62,251 bases of DNA from Hyphomonadaceae bacterium (lineage in GTDB: Bacteria; Pseudomonadota; Alphaproteobacteria; Caulobacterales; Aquidulcibacteraceae). Made by a program: the position numbers and the translations under genes. Positions 1 to 8,445 of this stretch are shown in pieces (the first letter of the stretch is position 1; every line of letters begins with the position of its first letter). Where the stretch lies: assembly GCA_016791365.1 (NCBI GenBank), contig JAEUMT010000053.1, positions 1 to 62,251 of the forward strand, in the 5' to 3' direction. Under the pieces are notes generated by a model. The model did not search any database. It saw nothing but the letters and a program-made list of their open reading frames with translations, and was not told the DNA's origin.

Positions 1-85
1 CCCGTGCGGGGCAAAGCTTAAGCGCTGGTCCCACCCGAGGTGGTCCAAGCCTGCGACAGTGCCCCTACAGAGTGACAATGAGACA

Positions 86-102
86 TGGATCACCTCCTTT
101 CT
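86..102 (+). other. 17-nt match to the 16S rRNA 3' terminus (anti-Shine-Dalgarno)
   Basis: The bases tggatcacctcctttct equal the last bases of alphaproteobacterial 16S rRNA, including the anti-Shine-Dalgarno core. The conserved helix-45 sequence that should precede them is absent from positions 1-85, so this is not the end of an intact 16S gene. A 7-bp perfect hairpin (115-121 with 129-135) follows. Positions 1-85 are GC rich with short self-complementary stretches but match no RNA I can name. It may be a recombination remnant of an rrn operon, or chance. Confidence 0.45.
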
Positions 103-228
103 TGCAAAACCAGCGGAAGTCGCTGGAGGACTTCCAAGATAAGTGCTTCGCGCGCCTCCGCAAGCGCCATGGCTAATAGGTGATGCAGCAGGCGAGTGCT
201 CGTGGCACATTGACGACAGGAGGCGAAA

Positions 229-699
229 TTGCGGCAGTTGTTTTTCGCACTTGCGTTCTGCTTGGCTTCCTGCGCGACATCACACGCGGATGCGGACGAA
301 ACGGCGGCTCCGTATGCGAGTGCCGTACAAGTATGCGTGTTTTCAGCGCAAACTGATGATGCGGTCGCGGCATGCCGTGAAGCGACGTCGCGTCCGTGCA
401 TTGAAGATGATGGCGGCACAACGCCGGGGTTGATTGAATGCTACAGCGCCGAAAACGACGGCTGGGAGCATGTGATGGACTTCGTGGCTGGAGAACTTAC
501 CGCAGCGTTTCCCGAAAGCGCCGCGTTGCTTGCCGACGCCCAACACAACTGGCAGCTCTTTCGCGAACAAGATTGCGCGTTCGCTCAGCAACGCTGGGGG
601 CCCGGTTCAGGCGCACAAGTTGAGTACGTGCGCTGTATGGCGACGCACGCAGCTGACCGCGCCGTCGCACTGGTCTTAGTTCAGCGCCATCCGGATTAA
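229..699 (+). CDS. LprI/DUF1311-like secreted lipoprotein
   Basis: 156 aa. The start is TTG, chosen because a strong Shine-Dalgarno (acaggagg) lies just upstream; no in-frame ATG gives the full signal sequence. Residues 1-20 form a signal peptide with a possible lipobox LASC at Cys15. The C-terminal part has spaced cysteines and a W-x-x-x-R-x-x-D-C segment followed by C-M-A-x-x-A-A-D-R, which resembles the lysozyme-inhibitor LprI domain (DUF1311). A periplasmic or outer-membrane-anchored role is inferred; inhibition of lysozyme is known for only some family members. It converges on the next gene, the two stop codons sharing the tetranucleotide TTAA. Confidence 0.7.
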   Translation: MRQLFFALAFCLASCATSHADADETAAPYASAVQVCVFSAQTDDAVAACREATSRPCIEDDGGTTPGLIECYSAENDGWEHVMDFVAGELTAAFPESAALLADAQHNWQLFREQDCAFAQQRWGPGSGAQVEYVRCMATHAADRAVALVLVQRHPD

Positions 700-1268
700 T
701 CGCGCTCCGGCGTCTTCGATCCCAGCAACGTCGCTGTTGTTCCGGCGACCGCTACGCAAGCATTGCTTTCGCCGCCGTCGGGGTAGCAGAAGAGCGCGCT
801 CTGATTGCCGCGCGCCTGTTCATAGACATTGCGCCCAACGGCCGGTTGGAAGCCTGGAGGGCGCGCGGCGCCCGCGGGCCATGCCGGCAATTCGGCCGCG
901 CTGCCGGTCTCGGAGACGTTTTGCGTCCAGGCTTCGATCTCTTCGCGCAGACCCGTCTGTTCGCTGTTCGGATTGAATGCGAGTGACACATCGCGCGTCG
1001 GATAATCGTGCGTGAAGAGCACCTGGCCTTCGGTGGATTTGATGCGGATTGTCGCCACGGCTTCGCCGCACGTGGCGCCATGCGCTTCGGCCTCGATCAC
1101 GTAATATTGGCTGCCGACAGCGGACCAATCGCGCGATGCGTTGGCGTCGCAGCCCGCAAGCGCTGTCCCGGCAACTGGAACTTCGGCGGTTGTTGTCGGC
1201 GTTTCGGACGCGGGCGGAGAGCATGCCATCAGACCAAGCGCAACCAGACCCACGCCAAATCGCTTCAT
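696..1268 (-). CDS. hypothetical lipoprotein, third of a three-gene set
   Basis: 190 aa. A type II signal peptide ends in LMAC (Cys16), followed by a Thr/Pro-rich linker. The mature part has a paired-Cys segment (Cys near residues 40 and 67) then I-K-S-T-E-G-Q-V-L-F, and a C-terminal Cys pair around F-C-Y-P and A-C-V-A. The same order of segments is seen in the two upstream genes, so the three look like diverged paralogues. Its ATG overlaps the stop of the upstream gene (ATGA), which implies translational coupling. No named domain recognised; an envelope location is inferred from the lipobox. Confidence 0.75.
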   Translation of the reverse strand: MKRFGVGLVALGLMACSPPASETPTTTAEVPVAGTALAGCDANASRDWSAVGSQYYVIEAEAHGATCGEAVATIRIKSTEGQVLFTHDYPTRDVSLAFNPNSEQTGLREEIEAWTQNVSETGSAAELPAWPAGAARPPGFQPAVGRNVYEQARGNQSALFCYPDGGESNACVAVAGTTATLLGSKTPERD

Positions 1269-1780
1269 TGCACGCTCTCCTCGACGTCCCGATCAAATAG
1301 GTGGCCTGCGCCGCCGGCCGCAGGCTCCCAAAACACGCAGGTCTGCCGTGCTGTTCCCGAAAAGTGGCATAACATCGGCAGGTCGCGCGCGCGGATGTCG
1401 GCATATGTGAGTTCGTCCAAAGTCGTTTGCCCCGGCGCCAGCGCCGCCCATTCGGGCGCGGTTTGCGTGGTTGCGAGTGCGGGTTGGGCCCATTGTTCCA
1501 GGAATTGCCGCATGTGCTCCGGCTCGTCGGTGAACACATCGCCGAAGGCGCGCGGCAATGGTGTCGCCCACGCCCAGATTGGATGACCTTCGCCATCGGT
1601 GATCTCATAAACGCCGATGGCTTTCTTGCAGGACGCGCCGAAGGATCGCGCCGTGATCGTGTCAGCCGCGGCGCCGCCGGAGAACGCGATTTGTTGTGTG
1701 TGCGTGAAGTCGCAGCGGCCTTGTTGCTGCGCGCACGCGCTTACGAGCGCCAGCGCGCATAGTGCGATAAGGCGGATCAT
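1265..1780 (-). CDS. hypothetical lipoprotein, second of a three-gene set
   Basis: 171 aa from the ATG at 1780, which overlaps the upstream stop codon as ATGA; an upstream in-frame extension is rejected because it would run into the previous gene. The signal peptide has lipobox VSAC. The mature protein begins with a short Cys-containing segment, then T-I-T-A-R-S-F-G-A-S-C, then D-G-E-G-H-P-I-W-A-W. The closely similar element in the gene at 1777-2334 is R-D-A-R-G-D-P-L-W-A-F. Both end with A-R-D-L-P followed by a Cys pair. Function unknown; probably an outer-membrane lipoprotein acting with its neighbours. Confidence 0.75.
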   Translation of the reverse strand: MIRLIALCALALVSACAQQQGRCDFTHTQQIAFSGGAAADTITARSFGASCKKAIGVYEITDGEGHPIWAWATPLPRAFGDVFTDEPEHMRQFLEQWAQPALATTQTAPEWAALAPGQTTLDELTYADIRARDLPMLCHFSGTARQTCVFWEPAAGGAGHLFDRDVEESVQ

Positions 1781-2334
1781 GGGCCGTACGCCACGATCAT
1801 GGTTGGCGAATGGGAGGCCGGGTCCATGATCAAGCACTGCGTCGCCTCGACGGCGGCTGCGTAGCAAATGATCGGCAGATCGCGCGCGCGCATCGCTTCA
1901 TATGTCTCGCGATCGAAGGGCGTGTCGTACGCGAATGTCGTTGCGCTTTCGGTCAAGGTGGCGACGCCTTCGCGCCATTCAGGCAGTTCGCTTGATTTCA
2001 TGCTGGTGACATCGGCCCAACCGGTGAGGAACGCGTCCATCTGTTCGTTGCTGACCGGCGGCGCGCCTTCCGGCGGAATGCCGCCCGACGTCATGTCGTA
2101 GTACGTGGAAGCGAAGGCCCAGAGTGGATCGCCTCTTGCGTCGCGGAGTGTGAACGTCACCACCGCTTGCGTGCAGGTTGGGCCATCGGCGCGTGTCGTT
2201 ACGGTGTCCGGCGCGCCTTCGGCGCTCCATGTCACCTCATGAGTGACGGTGCGCGCGCAGCCTTCGGCGGTTCGGGTTGAAGGATTGCAGGCACTCAATG
2301 CGAGTGCGGCGAGCAGCAAGACACCACGGATCAA
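1777..2334 (-). CDS. hypothetical lipoprotein, first of a three-gene set
   Basis: 185 aa. The probable start is TTG at 2334, preceded by GAGGGG at good spacing and directly followed by a lipoprotein signal peptide with lipobox LSAC; a longer in-frame extension would overlap the patatin gene. The mature part shows the shared pattern of this set: Cys-spaced beta-like segments, D-P-L-W-A-F, and R-A-R-D-L-P-I-I-C near the C terminus. It lies 56 nt after the phospholipase gene on the same strand, so co-transcription is possible. No known family recognised. Confidence 0.7.
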   Translation of the reverse strand: MIRGVLLLAALALSACNPSTRTAEGCARTVTHEVTWSAEGAPDTVTTRADGPTCTQAVVTFTLRDARGDPLWAFASTYYDMTSGGIPPEGAPPVSNEQMDAFLTGWADVTSMKSSELPEWREGVATLTESATTFAYDTPFDRETYEAMRARDLPIICYAAAVEATQCLIMDPASHSPTMIVAYGP

Positions 2335-2390
2335 ATGAACGCCCCTCGAAATCGGGCGCGACCATACAAAAGCGGCGCGCGAGCGCCAGT

Positions 2391-4184
2391 CTAATCCGCC
2401 GTTTCCAATGAAGACCAACCCGCGAGCGAACCGATCGTGTCTTCTTCCGGTTGTTGGAACAAGCCGTGCGGGCGCTGCAGCGCGGCCACCGCGGCTTCGT
2501 AGCCGGCTGTGACAGCATCGTCGAAACGCTTCCAATCGCGCATGTCGATGTCGGGCATTTCGGGCGCGATGAGAACGTCGGCGCCGGAGCGGCCTTCCCA
2601 CGGATCGATCGTCAGCGTCGCCGCGCGCATCAGCAGGGACGCAATCGGTGGCGCCGATTGGAAACCGTGCGCCGCCACCCATCCAAGAAAGCCGGGCGGC
2701 GAGCGGAAATCTTCCAGATCGATACCGTCGCGGCGGGCGACGTCGACGCCGATGATCGGCCCGCGATGCAATTCACGCATCGTATCGACAGGAAAGTTCT
2801 TGAGCACCGCGCCATCGACGAGCAGGCCGTGCTCGCCGTCCACAACCGGCGGCAAAATTCCGGGCAGCGAGATCGATGCGCGCAGCGCGCGCCGTAGCAA
2901 ACCGCCACGGTGGATGCGCACGGCGCCGGCGACAAGGTCGGTCGAAACGGCGAAGAACGGAACGTCGAGATCTTCGATCAACGTTTCGCCGAAATGCTCA
3001 GCCAGCCGATCATCGACGCGCCGCCCGCGTGAAAGGCCGACGACGGGAATGACGTAGTCGCCGAGCGGATTGCTCTCGACGAACGCCTTGGAAATGCGCC
3101 GCTCGATTTCCTCATTGGGCCAGCCCATCGCGACGCAGGCGGCGATGACGGCGCCCATCGAGGTGCCGCCGATCACATCGAAGGGCAGGCCGGCTTCGCG
3201 CAAGGCGCGGACGACGCCAATGTGCGCATAGGCGCGTGCGCCGCCGCCTGAAAGCACAAGTCCGATGGAGCGACGCGCGATGACGCGCGCGAGGCGCGCC
3301 GCGTCGGCGTCCTCCAATCCGCGCCAATGGAAGAGGCGCGCCGCGTCGCAGGCGTCGCGCCATTCATTGGTGGTCGTCGCTTTTCGATCGATGCCGTGAT
3401 GCAGCAGGATGACGTCGACAAGGCGGAATTGACGCGCGGGCGAAGCTTCCTCGGGCGGCAGCAGCGGCGTTGAGGGAAGCGCGTCGGCGCGCGCGAAGAA
3501 CCAGATGCGGTCGGCTTGTCGAATGCAGGTGCGGAACCAGCGTGTGTCCGCGATCGGTGAGACGAGGAAGACGGCGTCGTTCTTCTGTTCGAGCGCGTCG
3601 AACCAGGCGCTGTTCATGCCTTCGCTTGAGATCGCCAGGACATCGGCTTCGGTAATGACAACCGCGCGGGCGCCGAGGCGCCTGAGCGCCGCCTGCAGCG
3701 TACGGGCGCGCAGTTCGATGTCGATCGTCGGCGACGTCGCGATCATCGCATAGACTTTGGGGTCCGAACGCGGACTGGATTTGCCGGTGGCGCGCGCGCG
3801 CGCCAGCATGATGCGCGCGATGTGTTCCATCATCGCCGGGTGTGCATGGACGAGCAGATCGAAAGCGCCAGGCGGCAGTTTCAGAATTTCGCTGTCGCGC
3901 ATCGCGAACACGCTGGCCGAATGCGGCTCGCGCGCGATCATCGCCATTTCGCCGACAGGTTCGCCGGGGCGGATGTAGCCCAGCAATTTATGGCCGCGCT
4001 CGGCCGGCTTGAATGCCGCGAGCGAACCGGAGACGAGGAAATAGACGCCGTCCGGCGGCTCGCCAGCGCTCAGGAGCGGATATCCCGCAGGCACGGAGAA
4101 CCATTCGGCCACAGCGTCCAGCGCCGTCAGGACGTCCGGAGGAATGCCCCCAAGTGGGGTCGCGTCTGCAAGGCTGGGCTTCAT
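2391..4184 (-). CDS. cNMP-binding domain/patatin-like phospholipase (NTE/RssA type)
   Basis: 597 aa. Residues ~20-125 form a cyclic-nucleotide-binding fold (P-D-G-V-Y-F-L-V-S-G-S, G-E-P-V-G-E-M-A). Residues ~140-290 match the middle region found in neuropathy-target-esterase-like bacterial proteins. The patatin domain (~305-490) has the oxyanion loop SGGGARA (312-318), nucleophile elbow GTSMG with Ser342, and the second dyad residue in DGA (Asp457). Expected activity is serine lysophospholipase/esterase on membrane lipids, possibly gated by nucleotide binding. The Ser/Asp dyad is intact. Cytoplasmic, with likely membrane association. Confidence 0.9.
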   Translation of the reverse strand: MKPSLADATPLGGIPPDVLTALDAVAEWFSVPAGYPLLSAGEPPDGVYFLVSGSLAAFKPAERGHKLLGYIRPGEPVGEMAMIAREPHSASVFAMRDSEILKLPPGAFDLLVHAHPAMMEHIARIMLARARATGKSSPRSDPKVYAMIATSPTIDIELRARTLQAALRRLGARAVVITEADVLAISSEGMNSAWFDALEQKNDAVFLVSPIADTRWFRTCIRQADRIWFFARADALPSTPLLPPEEASPARQFRLVDVILLHHGIDRKATTTNEWRDACDAARLFHWRGLEDADAARLARVIARRSIGLVLSGGGARAYAHIGVVRALREAGLPFDVIGGTSMGAVIAACVAMGWPNEEIERRISKAFVESNPLGDYVIPVVGLSRGRRVDDRLAEHFGETLIEDLDVPFFAVSTDLVAGAVRIHRGGLLRRALRASISLPGILPPVVDGEHGLLVDGAVLKNFPVDTMRELHRGPIIGVDVARRDGIDLEDFRSPPGFLGWVAAHGFQSAPPIASLLMRAATLTIDPWEGRSGADVLIAPEMPDIDMRDWKRFDDAVTAGYEAAVAALQRPHGLFQQPEEDTIGSLAGWSSLETAD

Positions 4185-4291
4185 TTGAATGCGAAGGATA
4201 GGGTCCGTTTATTAAGGCGCAATGAGAACAACTGGGGGCTAGGCGCCGCCGCTGGTTTGCGGGGCGGTCGCGGGGGGCTAAAGACGCCCTC

Positions 4292-5512
4292 ATGACCGTA
4301 TTCCTCGCCCACGCGCCAGCCGATCGCCAAACCGCCGAGGCGCTTGAAAAAGTTATCGAGCGCCGCGGGCAATTTTGTGAATTGGACGATGGCCAGACCG
4401 CGTTGCGGCCTGTTGGCAACGGTGACGCGTTCGTGCTCCTGGTTTCGCAGGCGCTTACATTCGCGACCGCGCGGTTGCGGCTGGAGCAGCGCGCGCTGGA
4501 TGCTTGGGCGCGCGGACGGCTCGTGGTTGTAAAGCTCGACCATGGCATCGCGCCGGTCGGTTTGCGGGACTTGCCGGCCGTGGACGCCACCTTCGAGGCG
4601 GCGCGAGAGTTCAAATGGAATGAAGTCGCTGACGCGGTGCGCGATGTCATTCGCGCGCCTGTGGTGTCCGAAGCCGACGATGATGATGACGCCGAGGATG
4701 GTCAACCAGCGCCGACGCCATCCGACCCGGCGCCGCCGCGCCAGCGCGAAGAGGTTCAGCGCAAACCGGGCGGCGCTTGGCGTGCGGTGTTGCTGCCGAT
4801 CCTGTTGGCGCCGGGACTTTTGGCGCTTTCGGCCACGGTGTCGATCTGGCTTGCAAATCGTATCGGACCAACCCCCGGCGGCTGGCCGGAATTGATGGCT
4901 GGCGTCAACGGCTTCGGCGCGCGTTATGGGCTGCCAAATGGCGTGACGCCAATTCTGTTCGCGATTTCGATTGTGCTTTTCTTCGTGGCGCTTGGTCTGA
5001 TCGTGGCAGGCCTTGTTAATCGCGGCGCGTCGCGCGCGGAGGGGGCGCCGCGCAACCCGCGCAATGCGCATAGGCCGCGCGCGACGCGTCCGCGCCGGGC
5101 CGGGGCGACGCCGACAGCGGACGCCGTCTTCGTATCCTACGCCCGCGCCAATGACATGACCGTGCTGCCGCTGGTGGAGGCCGCGAAGAATGAAGGGCGC
5201 AAATTTTGGCTGGATCAGCAGGGCATAAGCGCCGGCGACGGCTGGGCTGGCGAAATCGTCAGGGCGATCAAGGCGGCCGGAGGCGTCGTCGTCATGTGTT
5301 CGCACGCCGCATTTGAAAGCGATCACGTGAAGCGCGAGATTTATCTCGCTGACCGCTACAAAAAGAAGCTAGTGCCTGTGTTCATCGAGCGCGCTGACCC
5401 GCCCGAGGATTTCGAATATTTCTTCGCCGGGGTGCAATCGCTCAACCTCTATGAAACGCCGGAAGAGCAGCGCCCGGAAGCTTTGGTGCGCATGTTAGGA
5501 GCAACCGCATGA
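4292..5512 (+). CDS. membrane protein with two TIR-like domains
   Basis: 406 aa. Residues 1-121 form a TIR-like domain (F-L-A-H-A-P-A-D at the first strand, Glu65 at the usual catalytic-Glu position). An acidic/Pro-rich linker follows, then two transmembrane segments (~165-188 and ~219-242) and a basic linker. A clearer C-terminal TIR domain covers ~277-400, with V-F-V-S-Y-A-R-A-N-D, W-L-D-Q-Q-G-I and Glu349 in the C-S-H...K-R-E segment. TIR domains either scaffold signalling or hydrolyse NAD; both candidate glutamates are kept. Transcribed with the following hydratase, overlapping it by 4 nt. No classical defence partner is adjacent. Confidence 0.85.
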   Translation: MTVFLAHAPADRQTAEALEKVIERRGQFCELDDGQTALRPVGNGDAFVLLVSQALTFATARLRLEQRALDAWARGRLVVVKLDHGIAPVGLRDLPAVDATFEAAREFKWNEVADAVRDVIRAPVVSEADDDDDAEDGQPAPTPSDPAPPRQREEVQRKPGGAWRAVLLPILLAPGLLALSATVSIWLANRIGPTPGGWPELMAGVNGFGARYGLPNGVTPILFAISIVLFFVALGLIVAGLVNRGASRAEGAPRNPRNAHRPRATRPRRAGATPTADAVFVSYARANDMTVLPLVEAAKNEGRKFWLDQQGISAGDGWAGEIVRAIKAAGGVVVMCSHAAFESDHVKREIYLADRYKKKLVPVFIERADPPEDFEYFFAGVQSLNLYETPEEQRPEALVRMLGATA

Positions 5513-6339
5513 GCTTGGAGCCCGAACCTGTATTGCTCGACGTCTCGAGCGAGGGCATTGCTGTCATTACGTTGAACCGTCCGGCCAAGCGCAATGCGTT
5601 TGACGAATTGATGATCGCGGCGCTCAGCGAACATTTCGAGACGCTCAAGGGCGCGGATCATGTGCGCGCCGTGTTTATCCGGGGCGCGGGAGAGGCCTTC
5701 TGCGCGGGCGCGGATATCGATTGGATGAAGCGCGGCGGTGAGCGCTCGGAAGACGATAACGAGGCGGACGCGCTGGCGCTCGCGCGGATGTTGAAGCATC
5801 TGCACGACCTGCCTCAGCTCACAGTGGCGCTGGTTCACGGCGCGGCGATGGGCGGCGGCGGCGGCTTGGTTGCGGCGTGCGATGTCGCCGTTGCGGTCAC
5901 CGACGCGAAGTTCCGGTTCAGTGAAGTGCGCCTCGGGCTCACGCCCGCGACCATCTCCCCCTACGTGGTGGAGGCCATCGGCGCGCGTATGGCGCGCGCG
6001 CTGTTCGCGACGGCGGAAGGCTTCGACGGCGCCTACGCCGAGAAGATCGGGCTTGTGCAATATACGGTCGATGATCAGGCCGGTCTGACAAAGATGATGG
6101 AACATTTGTCAGAATTGGCGATGAACGCGGCGCCCGGCGCTGTTGCGGATTCGAAAGCGTTGGTGCGTTTCCTGGTCGACGACGCTACGAGAGTGCGTAC
6201 TTTGACGACAGGTCACATCATCGACGATCACGTGTTAAAGGAAACGGCTCGCCGGATTGCCAAAAGGCGCGCATCGTCGGAAGGTCGTGAAGGGCTCAGA
6301 GCGTTTCTTGAGAAGCGTAAGCCGGAGTGGAATTCGTGA
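5509..6339 (+). CDS. enoyl-CoA hydratase/isomerase, LiuC-like (methylglutaconyl-CoA hydratase?)
   Basis: 276 aa crotonase-fold enzyme. The N-terminal acyl-CoA-binding strand has N-R-P-A-K-R-N-A-F. The motif F-C-A-G-A-D-I-D-W-M-K is typical of methylglutaconyl-CoA hydratases of leucine breakdown, and the oxyanion loop H-G-A-A-M-G-G-G-G-G is present, as are the E-V-R-L-G-L region and a C-terminal helix. It overlaps the TIR gene by ATGA. An HMG-CoA lyase gene lies far away at 48.9 kb, so the pathway is not clustered. The crotonase assignment is firm; the exact substrate is inferred. Confidence 0.88.
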   Translation: MSLEPEPVLLDVSSEGIAVITLNRPAKRNAFDELMIAALSEHFETLKGADHVRAVFIRGAGEAFCAGADIDWMKRGGERSEDDNEADALALARMLKHLHDLPQLTVALVHGAAMGGGGGLVAACDVAVAVTDAKFRFSEVRLGLTPATISPYVVEAIGARMARALFATAEGFDGAYAEKIGLVQYTVDDQAGLTKMMEHLSELAMNAAPGAVADSKALVRFLVDDATRVRTLTTGHIIDDHVLKETARRIAKRRASSEGREGLRAFLEKRKPEWNS

Positions 6340-6716
6340 AGTTGAAGCGCGGTCTCAGCCGAATTTGGGCCTACCTGCACCGCATCAAGATCGCGCGCTC
6401 GCATATGCCGTTCTGGCGGGTGGTAGTGGAAGCCCGCCTGGACCGCCGCACGAAGAATTGGCCGAAGCGTTTTGATACCGCTGTCGCGCCGGTTTACGTT
6501 TGGGCGCGGACAATCGAAGAGGCCGAGGGATTGGCGGCGTTGGCTGTCGAGGCCGAGGGTCTGGAAGCTCTGACCTGTGACGCCAAGAAATGCGCCCCGG
6601 CGGCGGCACCGCGCCGCGAGCCGGCGGCGGTCGCCAGGGGTGAGTTGGGCTTTCTGCCCCGCCTGGACGGCGAAACCGGCGCCGAAGGCCCATCCCGGCG
6701 CGACGCCCGGGCTTGA
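6336..6716 (+). CDS. conserved hypothetical protein
   Basis: 126 aa from GTG at 6336, overlapping the stop of the hydratase gene as GTGA; an ATG nine bases upstream is an alternative. The first ~85 residues are basic and Trp/Arg rich (R-V-V-V-E-A-R-L-D-R-R-T-K-N-W), then E-E-A-E-G-L-A-A-L-A-V-E-A-E-G-L, a short Cys pair and a charged Ala/Pro tail. No signal peptide and no recognised domain. Coupling to the upstream gene and continuous coding in the run support its reality. Confidence 0.6.
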   Translation: MKLKRGLSRIWAYLHRIKIARSHMPFWRVVVEARLDRRTKNWPKRFDTAVAPVYVWARTIEEAEGLAALAVEAEGLEALTCDAKKCAPAAAPRREPAAVARGELGFLPRLDGETGAEGPSRRDARA

Positions 6717-6748
6717 TCCTTCCCGCCGCGCGCGGGAGACTCGGAACC

Positions 6749-8026
6749 ATGACTGGCGAATTTGAAGCTGCCGGCGCTTTGGCGACCGCGGGCGTCGTGG
6801 GCGCCGCCATTGAAGGCCGCGAAGGCGGCGGCGCCGATGGCGCGCAAAATTGCGCCAATTGCGACGCGCCGGTTAGCGGGCGCTATTGCAGCAATTGCGG
6901 TCAACACGCTCAGCCGCACCGCAAGCTGAGTTCGCTGGCTGGTGAGTTCCTCAACGGTCTTTGGCATCTGGACACCAAGACTTGGCGCACCGTGCCCATG
7001 GTGCTCTTCCGCCCCGGCACGCTCACGCGCAATTACGTGTACGGCAAGCGCGCGCGGTACCTGTCGCCGCTGACCATGTTCCTGTTCGCAATCTTTCTCA
7101 TGTTCTTCGCCTTCTCGACGATCGAAGCGCCGATGAACGTCCGCGACAACGACGTTGAGGTGACCCAATCGGAATTGAACGACGCGCGCGAAGAGCTTGC
7201 CCAGGCGCGGGCCGATCTGGAGCAAGCGCGCGCGCATCCTGATCCCGACAGTCCGGAAGGCCTCGAAGTTTCGCTGGCCGAAGGAGCGGTCAGCTTGGCG
7301 CAGGCGCAAGTGGACCGGCTCGAAGGCCAACTCGCGGAGACTCGGGCGCGCGCGGAGCGGGCGGCGCGCGAGGAGGCGGGTGATGCGGCGACGGGGACTG
7401 ATCCGGCCGCGCCAGCCGGGACCGATCCAGCGCCGGCGCCAACGACCGAGGCGCCCGCGACGACCACAGCCAATGAAACGTCCGCGGAAGCAGCTAGCGA
7501 TGCGGCGCCCGACGGCCGCGAGACGCGATACGAAACCTGGCAGGACGGCGCCCGGGAGATTGCGGCGAGCGATGATTTCGTGGTTTTCGGCGGCGCTGAT
7601 CAGGAATTGAACGAGCGCGTGCGGCGCAAGTTCGAGAATCCGGATTTGGCGCTCTATCAAATTCAGGACGCGGCTTCGAAATACTCGTTCCTTCTTGCGC
7701 CGCTCTCACTGCCGTTTATCGCGCTGCTGTTTTTGTGGAAGCGGGGCGTGACGCTCTACGACCACATGGCGTATGCGCTCTATGCGCTGGCGTTCGCGGC
7801 GTTGTTGTTCTCGGGCGTGGTGCTGTTGGGAAAAATCCCGATCGTCGGTTGGGCGGCCGGGTGGTTGCTGCTGTTGCTGCCGGTGCACATGTATTTTCAC
7901 CTCGGCGGCGCCTATGCCCTCGGCCGCTGGTCGGCGCTTTGGCGGACGGTGTTCATGCTCAATTTTGCTTTGATCGTCGCCTGCACCTTCCTGGTGCTGG
8001 TTGTCGTGGCGGGTCTGGCGGGCTGA
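6749..8026 (+). CDS. DUF3667 family membrane protein with zinc ribbon
   Basis: 425 aa from the ATG at 6749, preceded by a GGGAG Shine-Dalgarno; an earlier in-frame ATG has none. A zinc ribbon (Cys35, Cys38, Cys47, Cys50) is followed by the DUF3667 core: F-R-P-G-T-L-T-R-N-Y-V-Y-G-K-R then a first membrane segment. A coiled-coil of ~60 residues (E/A/R/Q rich) and an Ala/Pro/Thr linker form a long insertion, after which several further membrane segments fill the C-terminal third. Function of DUF3667 is unknown. It runs directly into the next gene (TGATG). Confidence 0.85.
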   Translation: MTGEFEAAGALATAGVVGAAIEGREGGGADGAQNCANCDAPVSGRYCSNCGQHAQPHRKLSSLAGEFLNGLWHLDTKTWRTVPMVLFRPGTLTRNYVYGKRARYLSPLTMFLFAIFLMFFAFSTIEAPMNVRDNDVEVTQSELNDAREELAQARADLEQARAHPDPDSPEGLEVSLAEGAVSLAQAQVDRLEGQLAETRARAERAAREEAGDAATGTDPAAPAGTDPAPAPTTEAPATTTANETSAEAASDAAPDGRETRYETWQDGAREIAASDDFVVFGGADQELNERVRRKFENPDLALYQIQDAASKYSFLLAPLSLPFIALLFLWKRGVTLYDHMAYALYALAFAALLFSGVVLLGKIPIVGWAAGWLLLLLPVHMYFHLGGAYALGRWSALWRTVFMLNFALIVACTFLVLVVVAGLAG

Positions 8027-8445
8027 TGGACTTTCAAAATCCTTTTGGAGCCGCCGAGCTCATTGAACTCGGCGGATCAGCGGCGGTCGTGCTGCTGATG
8101 ATCGGCGTCGCGGCGCTGCTCGGATTTCGCATGTCGGCCCGGATCGATGACGCCGAACTCGCGCGGCTGGCGGACGCCGAGGGCTTGCATGTCAACGGCT
8201 CGGTGATTGCTCAAAACGGGCGCAGCGCGCTGGCGCGGCTTTCCGATGGGCGCGTTATGGTGGCGCGGGTCATGGGCGCGGACGTCAGCGCTCGTTTCGC
8301 GGCTGCGAACAAAGTCAGGCTCGATGTCAAAGCGCGGCGCTTGCACGCAACGTTTGCCGACGTCGGCTTCCCGCCGCTAAAGATGAAGATCGACGACTCG
8401 CCCGCGTGGCTGAATGAGTTCAGCGGTGGAGGAGCAGCAAAGTGA
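8026..8445 (+). CDS. small membrane-anchored hypothetical protein
   Basis: 139 aa. Start ATG at 8026 overlaps the preceding stop by one base. One transmembrane segment near residues 18-38, then a cytoplasmic-type domain with alternating Ala/Arg-rich strands and a C-terminal D-D-S-P-A-W-L-N-E-F. No family recognised. Overlaps on both sides place it inside the plus-strand run between the DUF3667 protein and the sterol-desaturase-like hydroxylase. Confidence 0.7.
   Translation: MDFQNPFGAAELIELGGSAAVVLLMIGVAALLGFRMSARIDDAELARLADAEGLHVNGSVIAQNGRSALARLSDGRVMVARVMGADVSARFAAANKVRLDVKARRLHATFADVGFPPLKMKIDDSPAWLNEFSGGGAAK

Noticed and set aside
1-85. end of an intact 16S, 5S, tmRNA or other known RNA gene
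   Set aside because: Conserved elements of these RNAs are missing; only the 17-nt 16S-like tail at 86-102 matches.
4181-5326. 381-codon minus-strand frame opposite the TIR gene
   Set aside because: Arg/His-rich translation typical of an antisense shadow; the plus-strand gene has clear domains.
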